Positions 18,076 through 26,931 of a stretch of 64,000 nucleotides of DNA are shown piece by piece (position 1 is the first letter of the stretch; each line of letters begins with the position of its first letter). The DNA is taken from the NCBI GenBank assembly GCA_023415775.1, contig JAEZJM010000018.1, positions 72,814 to 136,813 of the forward strand, written 5' to 3'. The stretch comes from Bacillota bacterium (GTDB taxonomy: Bacteria > Bacillota > Negativicutes > Sporomusales > UBA7701). A program made the translations under genes and the position numbers. The notes under the pieces are model-generated. The model worked only from the letters and a program-made list of their open reading frames with translations. It had not been told where the DNA came from and made no database searches.

Positions 18076-18327
18076 CTATCTTCCGTAAGTTCGCGTTAAC
18101 TGGTGGCAAGTAGTGCATAACACTTCACAATTAGAAAGTGTGTCCTGCCCCCCTGCACTAACCGCTGTCTTATGATGAGCTTCCCAGTTTCCGTAGCGAG
18201 TAAAGGTAATTGGACACCGCCCGCCGTAATGAGGAGCTCCAAGTAACCCAGTATGCTGTCGAACACATTCACAACGGCCTCCAGAGCGCCGGTAGGCCTG
18301 GTCTTTTATCGAATCGCTAAATGCCAT
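18076..18327 (-). CDS. Small HNH-type nuclease-like protein
   Basis: An 83-residue protein with the HNH fold signature: the zinc cysteines CEC near residue 19, the core WEAHHKTAVSAGG, the asparagine in TLSNCEVLC and a closing CTTCHQLT. It is about the minimum size for an HNH domain and has no added DNA-binding region. It stands alone, without phage packaging or restriction genes, so its role (homing, restriction or repair) cannot be stated. Confidence 0.8.
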   Translation of the reverse strand: MAFSDSIKDQAYRRSGGRCECVRQHTGLLGAPHYGGRCPITFTRYGNWEAHHKTAVSAGGQDTLSNCEVLCTTCHQLTRTYGR

Positions 18328-18800
18328 TTGTTTTCATCCTTTCTTTTGCATTTCCCGTCAAGTTTCGGCAGGAAATTACATTTTTTTCGCGAAGTGGACA
18401 TACTAAGGATATTCGGTAGTGTACGAACTAAAGATGCCAAAAGGGTAGACAATTCCCTGGGAGTCTTTTGTTGTTACGCCAACCTGAATACCGAACGGAG
18501 GGCCGCGAACGCTCACGTTCTAACCAAGGGACTTCTATTTCATCAGGAAAAGCGCAGCGCCAACTGCGTTTTTTCCTGTTGTAAAGGGATAATAGTCCGT
18601 CTCACATTCCTCCTTTCATCACTAATAAATTCGCTGTATATCTACGCATATCCTTCATGCAACCAAACGCCCGTTCGATTTTTTTTGATAATCAAAGCCT
18701 GAAGCGCAAATTCCGGCGCTTCAGGCTTATTAGTCTTGCGTCGGTAAGTATCCCGATGAAAGTCTCTCGTGTACTATACCGTATCTACTTTGAATTGCCG
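18328..18800. other. Non-coding interval with two hairpins
   Basis: I see no credible gene here. Two stem-loops stand out. One is AGGAAAAGCGCAG against CTGCG-T6-CCT (18545-18577). The other is a 13-base stem, AAGCCTGAAGCGC with its complement (18696-18708 and 18717-18729), of terminator type. The interval is AT-richer than its neighbours and may hold a decayed gene or the upstream region of the HNH gene. Confidence 0.5.
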
Positions 18801-18922
18801 GGGCCGTTCAGAAGTGCCCAGATGCAAGGCGCACCGGAGGATGACACCGGAAGCGTACACGGGCGTACGCTGAGGATGGCAGCCGAGGAGCAACGCCGCA
18901 GATAGGTGCTTATGGGCGGCCC
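18801..18922. repeat. Interspersed palindromic repeat, copy 1
   Basis: A 122-base element nearly identical to 63236-63358. It begins GGGCCGTTCAGAAGTGCCCA and ends CTTATGGGCGGCCC, so the ends are imperfect inverted repeats. Its centre holds the dyad AGCGTAC/GTACGCT. It sits just past the 3' end of nrdG. Confidence 0.85.
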
Positions 18923-18937
18923 TAAAGTACATAGCAA

Positions 18938-19468
18938 CTAAGCAAATAGCTTGTCCCCTGTATCCAGCTCATCCCATTCGACAGCCTGTCCCGCTAACAA
19001 AGACCTAGGCACATCAATCAGACGCTGGTTGGCAGACCCGCGAAACGCGAGACTAATGTCTCTCTGCCCGGCCATGTATTTGCCGTCGACTAGTATGTCG
19101 CTGGCGGCGAGGAGGTCTTTGACGTTTTTGTCGCGGGCGGCGAGGGCGTAGAGCTGTTCGAAGGTGTAGCCGCTGTAGGTGACGAGGCCGAGGCCGAGGG
19201 CTTTGACCTGGCGGGCGAGCTGGGCTAAAGGGGCGGCCTGGAGGTAGGGCTCGCCGCCGGAGAAGGTGACGCCGCGGATGAGTTTGGCTTTTTTGATGCG
19301 TTCGAAGATTTCGGCGAGGTCGACGAGGTCGCCGCCTTCTTTGTCGTGGGTTTGGGGGTTGTGGCAGCCGGGACAGGCATGTTCGCAGCCCTGGGCGAAG
19401 AGGACGAAGCGGATGCCGGGGCCGTCGACGACGCTTTCGGGGCTATAGCCGGCGAGACGGATTTTCAT
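18938..19468 (-). CDS. nrdG: Anaerobic ribonucleotide reductase activating protein
   Basis: A 176-residue radical SAM activase that installs the glycyl radical on NrdD. The cluster motif is CEHACPGC and the glycine-rich SAM-binding piece is TFSGGEPYLQ. The length fits NrdG (150-180 residues). It starts 14 bases after nrdD in the order nrdR-nrdD-nrdG, and AGAAGG serves as ribosome binding site. Confidence 0.95.
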   Translation of the reverse strand: MKIRLAGYSPESVVDGPGIRFVLFAQGCEHACPGCHNPQTHDKEGGDLVDLAEIFERIKKAKLIRGVTFSGGEPYLQAAPLAQLARQVKALGLGLVTYSGYTFEQLYALAARDKNVKDLLAASDILVDGKYMAGQRDISLAFRGSANQRLIDVPRSLLAGQAVEWDELDTGDKLFA

Positions 19469-19482
19469 ATAAGGATACCTTC

Positions 19483-21504
19483 TTATGGTTGGATTTTATG
19501 GATGATGCGGTGTTTGAGTTCGGAGACTTTGGCGTCGTTGAAGCGGTCGACGGTGCTGAGATAGCCGGTGATGCGGCGGACGCGGCGGATGGAGGTGGTG
19601 CCGCAGGAGGGGCAGGCGTCGGTGTCGATGACGCCGAGGCGGCCGCAGGAGTCGCAGAAGTCGATGGGGAAGTTGATGGCGGCCATGCCGAGGTCGCATT
19701 TTTTCATGTGGCGGATGATGTCTTCGATGGCGCCGAGGTTGTTGACGGGGGGGGCGTCGAATTCGACGTAGCTGATGTGGCCGGCGTTGGTGTATTTGTG
19801 GTATACGCCTTCGAGGCGCATTTTGTCGTAGGCGCTGATGGGGAAGCTGACGGGGATGTGGAAGGAGTTGGTGTAGTAGTCTTTGTCGGTGACGCCGGGG
19901 ATGATGCCGTATTCTTTGCGGTCGATGCCGAGGAAGCGGCCGGAGAGGCCTTCGGCGGGGGTGGCGAGGAGGGTGTAGTTGAGGTCGTAGCGGTCGGAGG
20001 CTTTGTCGACCTGGTTGCGGAGGAAGGCGACGATTTCTTCGCCGAGGGCCTGGGCTTCGTCGCTCTGGCCGTGGTGGCTGCCGGTGAGGGCGATGAGGGT
20101 TTCGGCGAGGCCGATGAAGCCGATGGAGAGGGTGCCGTGTTTGATGACGTCTTCTATGTAGTCGCAGGATCGGAGTTTTTCGGAGTCGAGGTAGAGGCCC
20201 TGGCCCATGAGGAAGGGCATGTCCTTGACTTTGAGGCCGGCCTGGACGCGGTAGCGGTGGTAGAGCTGGTCGGCGGTGAGTTCGACGAGCTCGGCGAGGC
20301 TCTGGTAGAATTTCATGAGGTTGCGCTCGGCTTTGATGGCGAGACGCGGGAGGTTGATGGAGGTGAAGCTGAGGTTGCCGCGGCCGTCGGTGACGGCGTC
20401 GCCGCGCCGGTTGGCCATGACGCGGGTGCGGCAGCCCATATAGGCTACTTGGTCGCCGAAGGGGGCGTTGAAGGAGGAGTCCATGAAGCTGAAGGTGGGG
20501 TTGAGGCGTTTGGCGGCGACGCGGATGGCGAGGCGGAGGAGGTCGTAGTTGGGGTCGCCGGGGTTTAGGTTGACGCCTTCTTTGACGCGGAAGATGATGT
20601 TGGGGAAGATGGGGTTTTCGCCGCGGCCGAGGCCTTTTTCGAAGGCGAGGAGGATGTTTTTGGCGACCATGCGGCCGGCGGGGCTGGTTTCGGTGCCGAT
20701 GTTGAGGCTGGAGAAGGGGACCTGGGCGCCGGCGCGGCTGTGCATGGAGTTGAGGTTGTATATGAGGGCTTCCATGGCCTGGAAGACTTCTTCTTCGTCG
20801 GCTTTTTCCATGAAGGGGGCCATGTCGCGGTCGAAGAAGGCGAAGGATTGGCCGCCGTGCATGTCGTTCTGGGAGCTCTGGAGGATGATGGCGGCGAGGG
20901 CGGTGGCGGACGCTGGCCTTTTCGGCGGGCGGATGAAGCCGTGGCCGTTGTTGAAGCCGTTGGTGAGGAGCTTGCCTAAAGGTATCTGGACGCAGGTGAG
21001 GGTTTTGCCGTAGAAGTCGAGGTCGTGGATGTGGATGTCGCCGCGTTTGTGGGCGACAGACATGTTTTCGGGGATGAGGCGGTTGAGGTAGTAGGCTTTG
21101 CTGGCGGCGCTGGCGATCTGGAGCATTTTGGCGGAGGGGGAGTTGGAGACGTTGGCGTTTTCACGGTTGGTTTCGACGAGGATTTCGGCGACGGCGTCCA
21201 TGAGGTCGGATTTGGCGTCGCGGATGCGGGTGCGCTGGTTGCGGTAGATGATGTAGGCTTTGGCGGTGCGGGCGTGGCCTTTTTCGATGAGTACTTTTTC
21301 GACGGCGTCCTGGACGTCTTCGACGCCGAAGAGGCCGCCGTTGTATTTTTGTTTGAGGTATCTGAGGACGTCGAGGGTGAGTTCGATGGCCATTGCTTTG
21401 TCGGCGCCGCCTACTGCTTTGGCGGCTTTGAAGATGGCCTCGGTGATTTTTGCTTCGTCGAATTGGACTTCACGGCCGTCACGTTTCAGGATTTTTACGA
21501 ACAT
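19483..21504 (-). CDS. nrdD: Anaerobic (class III) ribonucleoside-triphosphate reductase
   Basis: A 673-residue oxygen-sensitive reductase making dNTPs from NTPs. It has an N-terminal ATP-cone (KRDGREVQFDEAKITEAIFKA) and a long catalytic barrel. The zinc-binding four-cysteine site is CDSCGRLG plus CPSCG. The glycyl radical lies in RRITGYLSTVDRFND near the C-terminus. It starts 16 bases after nrdR. It indicates anaerobic growth. Expression is probably controlled by NrdR through the dyads near 22084-22132. Confidence 0.96.
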   Translation of the reverse strand: MFVKILKRDGREVQFDEAKITEAIFKAAKAVGGADKAMAIELTLDVLRYLKQKYNGGLFGVEDVQDAVEKVLIEKGHARTAKAYIIYRNQRTRIRDAKSDLMDAVAEILVETNRENANVSNSPSAKMLQIASAASKAYYLNRLIPENMSVAHKRGDIHIHDLDFYGKTLTCVQIPLGKLLTNGFNNGHGFIRPPKRPASATALAAIILQSSQNDMHGGQSFAFFDRDMAPFMEKADEEEVFQAMEALIYNLNSMHSRAGAQVPFSSLNIGTETSPAGRMVAKNILLAFEKGLGRGENPIFPNIIFRVKEGVNLNPGDPNYDLLRLAIRVAAKRLNPTFSFMDSSFNAPFGDQVAYMGCRTRVMANRRGDAVTDGRGNLSFTSINLPRLAIKAERNLMKFYQSLAELVELTADQLYHRYRVQAGLKVKDMPFLMGQGLYLDSEKLRSCDYIEDVIKHGTLSIGFIGLAETLIALTGSHHGQSDEAQALGEEIVAFLRNQVDKASDRYDLNYTLLATPAEGLSGRFLGIDRKEYGIIPGVTDKDYYTNSFHIPVSFPISAYDKMRLEGVYHKYTNAGHISYVEFDAPPVNNLGAIEDIIRHMKKCDLGMAAINFPIDFCDSCGRLGVIDTDACPSCGTTSIRRVRRITGYLSTVDRFNDAKVSELKHRIIHKIQP

Positions 21505-21520
21505 TTGTCCTTCACCTCAT

Positions 21521-21994
21521 TTAGTTGTGGCTTTTCACCGACTGCGTTTTCATTAGCGTTTCTAGTTCTTGCATGAAGTTGTTGATGTCGGCGAACTGCC
21601 GGTAGACCGAGGCGAATCTTACATAGGCCACCTGGTCGATGTCTTTGATGTGCCGCATTACGGTCTCGCCGATGTGGCGGGAGGATACTTCCCGCTCCAT
21701 AAGGTTGCGCAGTTCTTTTTCGACTTTGTCGACGACGTTTTCGACGACGCTGAGGGGGATGGGCCGCTTTTCGCAGGAGCGGAGGATGCCGTTCAGGAGT
21801 TTGGTGCGGTCGAAGAGTTCGCGCCGGCCGTCTTTTTTGATGACCATGAGGGGCGATTCTTCGACGACTTCGTAGGTGGTAAAGCGACGCGTGCATTGCA
21901 GGCATTCGCGCCGCCGCCTGATGGAGCTGCCTTCTTCGGCGGCCCGCGAGTCGATCACTTTGCTTTCACCATAACTGCAGAACGGGCAACGCAT
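21521..21994 (-). CDS. nrdR: Transcriptional repressor NrdR
   Basis: A 157-residue repressor of ribonucleotide reductase genes. The N-terminal zinc ribbon is MRCPFC with a later ECLQCTRRF, followed by an ATP-cone domain (VIKKDGRRELFDRTKLLNGI) that senses ATP/dATP. AGGAGGG precedes ATG 21994. It heads the nrdR-nrdD-nrdG operon, so it is probably autoregulated together with its target. Confidence 0.96.
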   Translation of the reverse strand: MRCPFCSYGESKVIDSRAAEEGSSIRRRRECLQCTRRFTTYEVVEESPLMVIKKDGRRELFDRTKLLNGILRSCEKRPIPLSVVENVVDKVEKELRNLMEREVSSRHIGETVMRHIKDIDQVAYVRFASVYRQFADINNFMQELETLMKTQSVKSHN

Positions 21995-22083
21995 GGGCTT
22001 GTCCCTCCTACTTCCGTTTGATCCGGCGGTGTGGTAAAATACGGTCCGGGCCGCTTGAGGCGGGTCCGGAGGCTAAAAGAGGA

Positions 22084-22132
22084 CTACTATATTTAGTAGG
22101 TCCTAGTAACTATTACGCCACATATTGTGTAA
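22084..22132. promoter_or_regulatory. Candidate NrdR boxes upstream of nrdR
   Basis: The dyad CTACTATATTTAGTAG (22084-22099) resembles the known NrdR box form ACACTATATATAGTGT. A second partial match, CACATATTGTGTA, lies around 22117-22132, with centres about 33 bases (three helical turns) apart. They are 90-140 bases upstream of nrdR. Confidence 0.4.
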
Positions 22133-22662
22133 ATCCTGCTAGGTGAAGAAATTTCTACACAATATTTGAATATTTTACAAATTAAAATTTCGACAAAAAT
22201 CCGCTGGCTTCCTGGCATGGCCGGCGGTCTTATTTTTTTCCCGGACGCCGGCCGGAGAGGGTTCGACAAAAACCGCCTGAACGTCGGCCGGGCCGCTGTT
22301 ACATAAGAAGGGATTTTGCGGGGAATGGCCGGGGGGATGATTGAATATGATGGGGGTTAGTTTTGAGGAGCGCCGCAGGACGGTTGCCGTTCAGGGTACG
22401 GCGTTTTATAATTGAAGGTAGATGTGTAAAAGTTGCTGTGATCGCTTATACCCGAAAGGACGCAAGCGCACCGTCTGATTTGTAACGGGTTGCAATAGCG
22501 GATATTACGAATGGGATGAAAATTCTAGATTCGAGGTGAGTGCTGTAGTAAAATATTGCTGTTAACAGGTGCGTCGTAAGATTTGACGATTTGGCTACGA
22601 TTAACTGTTTACGTGGAATCTCGGTAAGTAATCGTTATTGTCTGAGTATTGGAGGGATTGTT
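22133..22662. other. Long intergenic region between nrdR and gnd
   Basis: No gene is supported. The region is AT-rich near 22140-22200 (including ACACAATATTTG at 22157-22168, a possible third NrdR-like half) and then mixed. It must contain the promoters of both divergent transcripts. Confidence 0.5.
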
Positions 22663-24078
22663 TTGAAAGCACTTTGCGACATCGGATTGATCGGACTTGC
22701 CGTGATGGGGGAAAATCTTGTTCTGAATATGGCCGGCAAGGGTTTTCAGGTTGCTGTCTTCAACAGGACGACAGCGCGGGTGGATGAATTCGTGAAAGGC
22801 GCTGCGGCAGGATTTCCCGTGAAGGGAACATATTCCCTGGCTGAATTCGCAGCTTCACTGTCGAGGCCACGGCGGGTCATGCTGATGGTCAAGGCCGGCA
22901 AACCGGTTGATGACATGATCGAGCAAGTGCTCCCGTTCCTGGAAACGGGCGATATCATCATCGATGGCGGGAATTCCTTCTTCCAGGATACGCGGCGGCG
23001 CTATAACTCTCTGAAAGACAGGGGGCTCCGGTTTATCGGCATGGGTGTGTCAGGCGGGGAGGAAGGCGCGCTGCGCGGACCCAGTCTGATGCCGGGCGGC
23101 GACCGGGCAGCCTATGATGAAATCGCGCCGATGTTCACGAAGGTGGCGGCGCAGGTCGCTGACGGCCCTTGCTGCTCCCATGTGGGGCCCGACGGGGCGG
23201 GGCATTACGTGAAGATGGTGCATAACGGCATCGAATACGGCGACATGCAGCTGATCGCCGAGGCCTATAACATCCTGCGGCAGGCAGGCGGTCTTTCGGC
23301 AAGCGAACTGCATGAGGTATTCGCCGGTTGGAACTTAGGACCTCTCGATTCCTATCTGATTGAAATCACGCGTGACATTTTCGCAGTCACGGACCCGGAG
23401 ACCGGACGTCCGCTGGTGGAGATGATTCTGGACAAGGCCGGACAAAAGGGGACAGGCAAGTGGACCTCGCAGAGCGCCCTGGACCTTGGCGTTCCGACGC
23501 CGGCAATCACGGAAGCCGTCTTTGCCAGATGCATGTCGGCCGTCAAGGAAGAGCGCGTAAAAGCGTCGGCCATGCTGGCCGGACCGCAGGGTAAATGGGA
23601 AGGCGACAGGGAACAGTTGATCCGGTCGGTGCATGATGCCCTGTATGCTTCGAAGATCTGTTCATATGCGCAGGGTTTTGCGCTGCTCAGGGCCGCCGGG
23701 GAAGAATACGGATGGCCGCTGCGGTTCGGTGAAATCGCCCTGCTCTGGCGCGGCGGCTGTATCATCCGCGCCCGTTTCCTGGATAAGATCCGCGATGCGT
23801 TTGCGAAAGAACCCAACCTTCCGAACCTCATGCTGGATCCTTTCTTCACGGAAGTCCTTGCCAGGGCACAGACACCCTGGCGGTCAGTGCTGAAGACCTG
23901 CCGCGACCTGGGGATTCCCACGCCGGCCTTCAATGCATCACTCGACTATTATGACTCGTATCGGCAGGCGGTGCTGCCTGCCAACCTCATCCAGGCGCAG
24001 CGCGATTATTTCGGGGCGCACACCTATGAACGCGTGGACCGTCCCGGTGTGTTCCACACGGAATGGATAGCCAAATAG
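22663..24078 (+). CDS. gnd: 6-phosphogluconate dehydrogenase, decarboxylating (copy 1)
   Basis: A 471-residue NADP-dependent enzyme converting 6-phosphogluconate to ribulose 5-phosphate and CO2. The Rossmann motif is GLIGLAVMGENLVLN, the catalytic lysine segment GAGHYVKMVHNGIEYGDMQ, and the signature KAGQKGTGKWTSQ. The start is TTG 22663, six bases after GGAGGG; the upstream ATG (22591) has no ribosome binding site and would give a non-homologous extension. It is followed by a PfkB sugar kinase. A second, diverged gnd lies convergent at 25362-26786. Confidence 0.94.
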   Translation: MKALCDIGLIGLAVMGENLVLNMAGKGFQVAVFNRTTARVDEFVKGAAAGFPVKGTYSLAEFAASLSRPRRVMLMVKAGKPVDDMIEQVLPFLETGDIIIDGGNSFFQDTRRRYNSLKDRGLRFIGMGVSGGEEGALRGPSLMPGGDRAAYDEIAPMFTKVAAQVADGPCCSHVGPDGAGHYVKMVHNGIEYGDMQLIAEAYNILRQAGGLSASELHEVFAGWNLGPLDSYLIEITRDIFAVTDPETGRPLVEMILDKAGQKGTGKWTSQSALDLGVPTPAITEAVFARCMSAVKEERVKASAMLAGPQGKWEGDREQLIRSVHDALYASKICSYAQGFALLRAAGEEYGWPLRFGEIALLWRGGCIIRARFLDKIRDAFAKEPNLPNLMLDPFFTEVLARAQTPWRSVLKTCRDLGIPTPAFNASLDYYDSYRQAVLPANLIQAQRDYFGAHTYERVDRPGVFHTEWIAK

Positions 24079-24159
24079 CCTGACTGGCGCCGGGTTGCCA
24101 CTGCTGCCCCCATGTTTGCAGAGTTTACAGAGAAAATACATATCGCTTGAGGAGGAAAA

Positions 24160-25245
24160 ATGATGAGTACTGGATTGAATATCCGCCCGCAGGGAGCTCT
24201 GGATTTTTTGTCGCTGGGCGCTCTGGTTCACCGCCTTGACACAGGGATCGTGCCGTTCCGCAAGGCGACCGAATGCCAGATTCATGTCAGCGGTGGAGAG
24301 TTCAACTGCTCTGCCAACCTTGCCAATTGTTTCGGCATGAAAACCGGTGTGGCGACAGCCATGGTGAACTATCCCATCGGGGAAATGATCGCCGAACGAG
24401 TCAGGGCGATGGGAGTCAAGCCGTATTATAAGCATTTCAAGCACAATGGCGTCAACGGTCCCAACATGGCGACGGTATACAGCGACCGCGGTCAGGGCGT
24501 GAGGCCGCCGGTGGTCTTTTACAATCGCGCGAATGAAGCCGGTGCTTTGTTGAAGCCAGGGGATTTCGACTGGAAGGGCATCTTTGCGGAAGGGGTGCGC
24601 TGGTTTCATAGCGGCGGAATCTATGCAGCGCTGTCTGAAACCACCGCCGAACTGATCATCGAGGGGATGCAGGCGGCAAAGGCCGCTGGTGCGGTTGTGT
24701 CGTTCGACCTTAATTTCCGGGCCAAGCTCTGGAACATTGTCGGCGGGGAAGAACGGGCGGTGGCCGTGTTGGACCGGATCCTGAAAAATGTGGACGTGCT
24801 GGTGGGCAACGAGGAAGACCTTCAGAAAGGGCTCGGCATTCCCGGCCCCGAAGTAGCTGCAAAATCAAAACTCGACCCCAGTGCCTTCTTCGGCATGATT
24901 GACGATGTCATCAAAAAGCATCCGCAGATAAAAGTGGTTGCCACCACCCTGCGCGAAGTCCATTCCACCAACAGGCACAGCTGGAGCGCCGTGGCTTGGG
25001 TCAATGGCAAAACCTATGTCGCCCCCACGGCTGAACTGGATGTTTATGACCGGGTCGGCGGCGGGGACGGGTTTGCTTCCGGCTTCTTCTATGGGCTGTT
25101 GTCCGGTGAATCGCCGGAAGAAGCCCTGAAGCTCGGCTGGGCGCACGGCGCTCTCCTGACCACTTTCCCGGGCGATACCACCATGGCGAGCCTGGAGGAA
25201 GTCCGGGCATTTGCCAAGGGTGGCTCGGCGCGCATCCAGCGGTAA
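24160..25245 (+). CDS. PfkB-family sugar kinase (possible 2-keto-3-deoxygluconate kinase)
   Basis: A 361-residue ribokinase/PfkB-type kinase. The N-terminal VSGGEFNCSANLANCFG is the sugar-binding region. The C-terminal signature DRVGGGDGFASGFFYGLL contains the catalytic aspartate. The wording fits KdgK-like kinases, but the sugar cannot be proven. GAGGAGG precedes ATG 24160 (ATG 24163 is equally possible). It follows gnd by 81 bases on the same strand, suggesting gluconate, ketogluconate or hexuronate use. Confidence 0.82.
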   Translation: MMSTGLNIRPQGALDFLSLGALVHRLDTGIVPFRKATECQIHVSGGEFNCSANLANCFGMKTGVATAMVNYPIGEMIAERVRAMGVKPYYKHFKHNGVNGPNMATVYSDRGQGVRPPVVFYNRANEAGALLKPGDFDWKGIFAEGVRWFHSGGIYAALSETTAELIIEGMQAAKAAGAVVSFDLNFRAKLWNIVGGEERAVAVLDRILKNVDVLVGNEEDLQKGLGIPGPEVAAKSKLDPSAFFGMIDDVIKKHPQIKVVATTLREVHSTNRHSWSAVAWVNGKTYVAPTAELDVYDRVGGGDGFASGFFYGLLSGESPEEALKLGWAHGALLTTFPGDTTMASLEEVRAFAKGGSARIQR

Positions 25246-25280
25246 GGATTCCTAGCGCTTTTGCTTTCTCAACAAGTTCG

Positions 25281-25320
25281 AGCAAGGCCCTGCTGTCCCG
25301 ATGGACAGCAGGGCCTTGCT
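25281..25320. terminator. Strong terminator between convergent genes
   Basis: An 18-base perfect stem (25281-25298 with 25303-25320) with a CGAT loop lies between the plus-strand kinase and the minus-strand gnd copy. It can serve both strands. Confidence 0.85.
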
Positions 25321-25361
25321 CGCTTTATCATTCGCAGAATTCCTGTATAATTTAGCTGCTA

Positions 25362-26786
25362 TTATTTTTTCATCCAGTCGGTGTGGAAGGTGCCGGGGCG
25401 ATCGGTTCTTTCATATGTGTGGGCGCCGAAGTAGTCGCGCTGGGCCTGGATGAGGTTGGCGGGAAGGACGGCGCGCCGGTAGCCGTCGTAGTAGGCCAGG
25501 GAGGCGGCGAAGGCGGGGACGGGGACGCCGTGGCGCTGGCAGGCGGCGACGACTTGTCGCAGGCCGGCGTGGCTGCTGCCTAAGGCGGCGGCGAAGAAGG
25601 GGTCGGTGAGGAGGTTGGCGAGGTGGCCATGGCGGTCGTAGGCGGCGGCGATGTCTTCGAGGAAGCGGGCGCGGATGATGCAGCCGCCCCGCCAGAGGAG
25701 GGCGATTTCGCCGTAGCGGAGGTCCCAGCCGTAGCTCTGCGCGGCGGCGCGGAGGAGGGCGAAGCCCTGGGCGTAGGAGCAGATTTTGGCGGCGTAGAGG
25801 GCGCTTTCCAGGGCGGCGAGGAGGGCTTTTTTGTTTTCTTTGTCGCCCTGCCAGGCTGCGGCGGGGCCGGCGAGGAGGCCGGCGGCGGCGGCGCGTTCGT
25901 CTTTGTAGGCGGAGAGGCAGCGCGCGAAGACGGCTTCGGTGATGGTGGGCACGGGGACGCCGAGGTCGAGGGCGTCCTGGGAGGTCCATTTGCCGGTACC
26001 TTTCTGGCCGGCTTTGTCGAGGATGAGGTCGACGAGGGGGCGGCCGGTGAGGTCGTCGCGACGGCCGAGGATGTCGGCGGTGATTTCGATGAGGTAGGAT
26101 TCGAGCCGGCCGCGGTTGAAGCGGGCGAAGACGCCCTGCATTTCGTCGGCGCTCATGCCGAGGAGGTCTTTCATGGTGGCGTAGGCTTCGGCGATGAGCT
26201 GCATGTCGCCGTATTCGATGCCGTTGTGGACCATTTTGACGTAGTGGCCGGCGCCGTCGGGGCCGACGTAGGCGCAGCATGGGCGGCCGGCGGCGACGGC
26301 GGCGATGGAGGTGAGAACGGGGGCGACGGCGGCGTAGGCGTCGGGGTCGCCGCCGGGCATGATGCTGGGGCCGGTGAGGGCGCCCTCCTCCCCTCCCGAT
26401 ACGCCGACGCCGAGGTAGCGGATGCCTGCGGCGGCTAGCTGGGCGTGGCGGCGGCGGGTGTCGGGGTAGTGGGAGTTGCCGCCGTCCATGACGATGTCGC
26501 CGGGCTCCAGATGGGGCATGAGGGCGGCGAGCATGTCGTCGACGGGCTGGCCGGCTTTGACCATGAGGAGGATTTTGCGCGGCCGCGTCAGCATGGCGGC
26601 GAGGTCGGCGAGGGTGTAGGCGACGCCGATGGGCAAGCCGGATGCGGGGCCGTCGAGGAAGGCGCGGGTGCGGTCGGCGGTGCGGTTGTAGACGGCGATG
26701 CGGTGGCCGCGGCCGGCGATGTTGCGGGCGAGGTTTTCACCCATTACGGCGAGGCCGATGAGGGCGATGTCGTATTGTTTGTCCAT
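25362..26786 (-). CDS. gnd: 6-phosphogluconate dehydrogenase, decarboxylating (copy 2)
   Basis: A 474-residue enzyme of the same family as 22663-24078, with ALIGLAVMGENLARNIAGRG, GAGHYVKMVHNGIEYGDMQL and KAGQKGTGKWTSQ. It is clearly diverged from the first copy and has a far more GC-rich third codon position, like the nrd genes and unlike copy 1. ATG 26786 has GGAGG upstream; the frame stays open to 26834 without support. It has its own transcript, convergent with the kinase gene. Confidence 0.94.
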   Translation of the reverse strand: MDKQYDIALIGLAVMGENLARNIAGRGHRIAVYNRTADRTRAFLDGPASGLPIGVAYTLADLAAMLTRPRKILLMVKAGQPVDDMLAALMPHLEPGDIVMDGGNSHYPDTRRRHAQLAAAGIRYLGVGVSGGEEGALTGPSIMPGGDPDAYAAVAPVLTSIAAVAAGRPCCAYVGPDGAGHYVKMVHNGIEYGDMQLIAEAYATMKDLLGMSADEMQGVFARFNRGRLESYLIEITADILGRRDDLTGRPLVDLILDKAGQKGTGKWTSQDALDLGVPVPTITEAVFARCLSAYKDERAAAAGLLAGPAAAWQGDKENKKALLAALESALYAAKICSYAQGFALLRAAAQSYGWDLRYGEIALLWRGGCIIRARFLEDIAAAYDRHGHLANLLTDPFFAAALGSSHAGLRQVVAACQRHGVPVPAFAASLAYYDGYRRAVLPANLIQAQRDYFGAHTYERTDRPGTFHTDWMKK

Positions 26787-26887
26787 TTTTGGCTTGCCTC
26801 CGGTCGGGAATTTTATATAGGCTATTATTCTCATTGCCGCGGGTAGTTCCCTGTTCGGGCGGGAAGTTTTTTTTGCGGGGGAAAAGG

Positions 26888-26911
26888 AAAAGGCGGCTTT
26901 CGCCGCTTTTC
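26888..26911 (-). terminator. Terminator after the YlmC/YmxH gene
   Basis: On the minus strand, GCGGC-GAAA-GCCGC is a GNRA-capped stem flanked by A and T runs (CTTTTCCTTTT). It lies about 20 bases beyond the stop at 26932. Confidence 0.75.
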
Positions 26912-26931
26912 AAGATGCATTGGCTGACTTT

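Noticed and set aside
18253..18702. 149-codon plus-strand frame beyond the HNH gene
   Set aside because: It partly overlaps the HNH gene on the other strand, has no ribosome binding site and crosses a terminator-like hairpin.
22430..22520. Segment with CCGAAAGGACGCAAGCGCACCG suspected to be a cyclic-di-GMP (GEMM) riboswitch
   Set aside because: The conserved GGCAAACC part and the matching P1 stem are missing, so the likeness is superficial.
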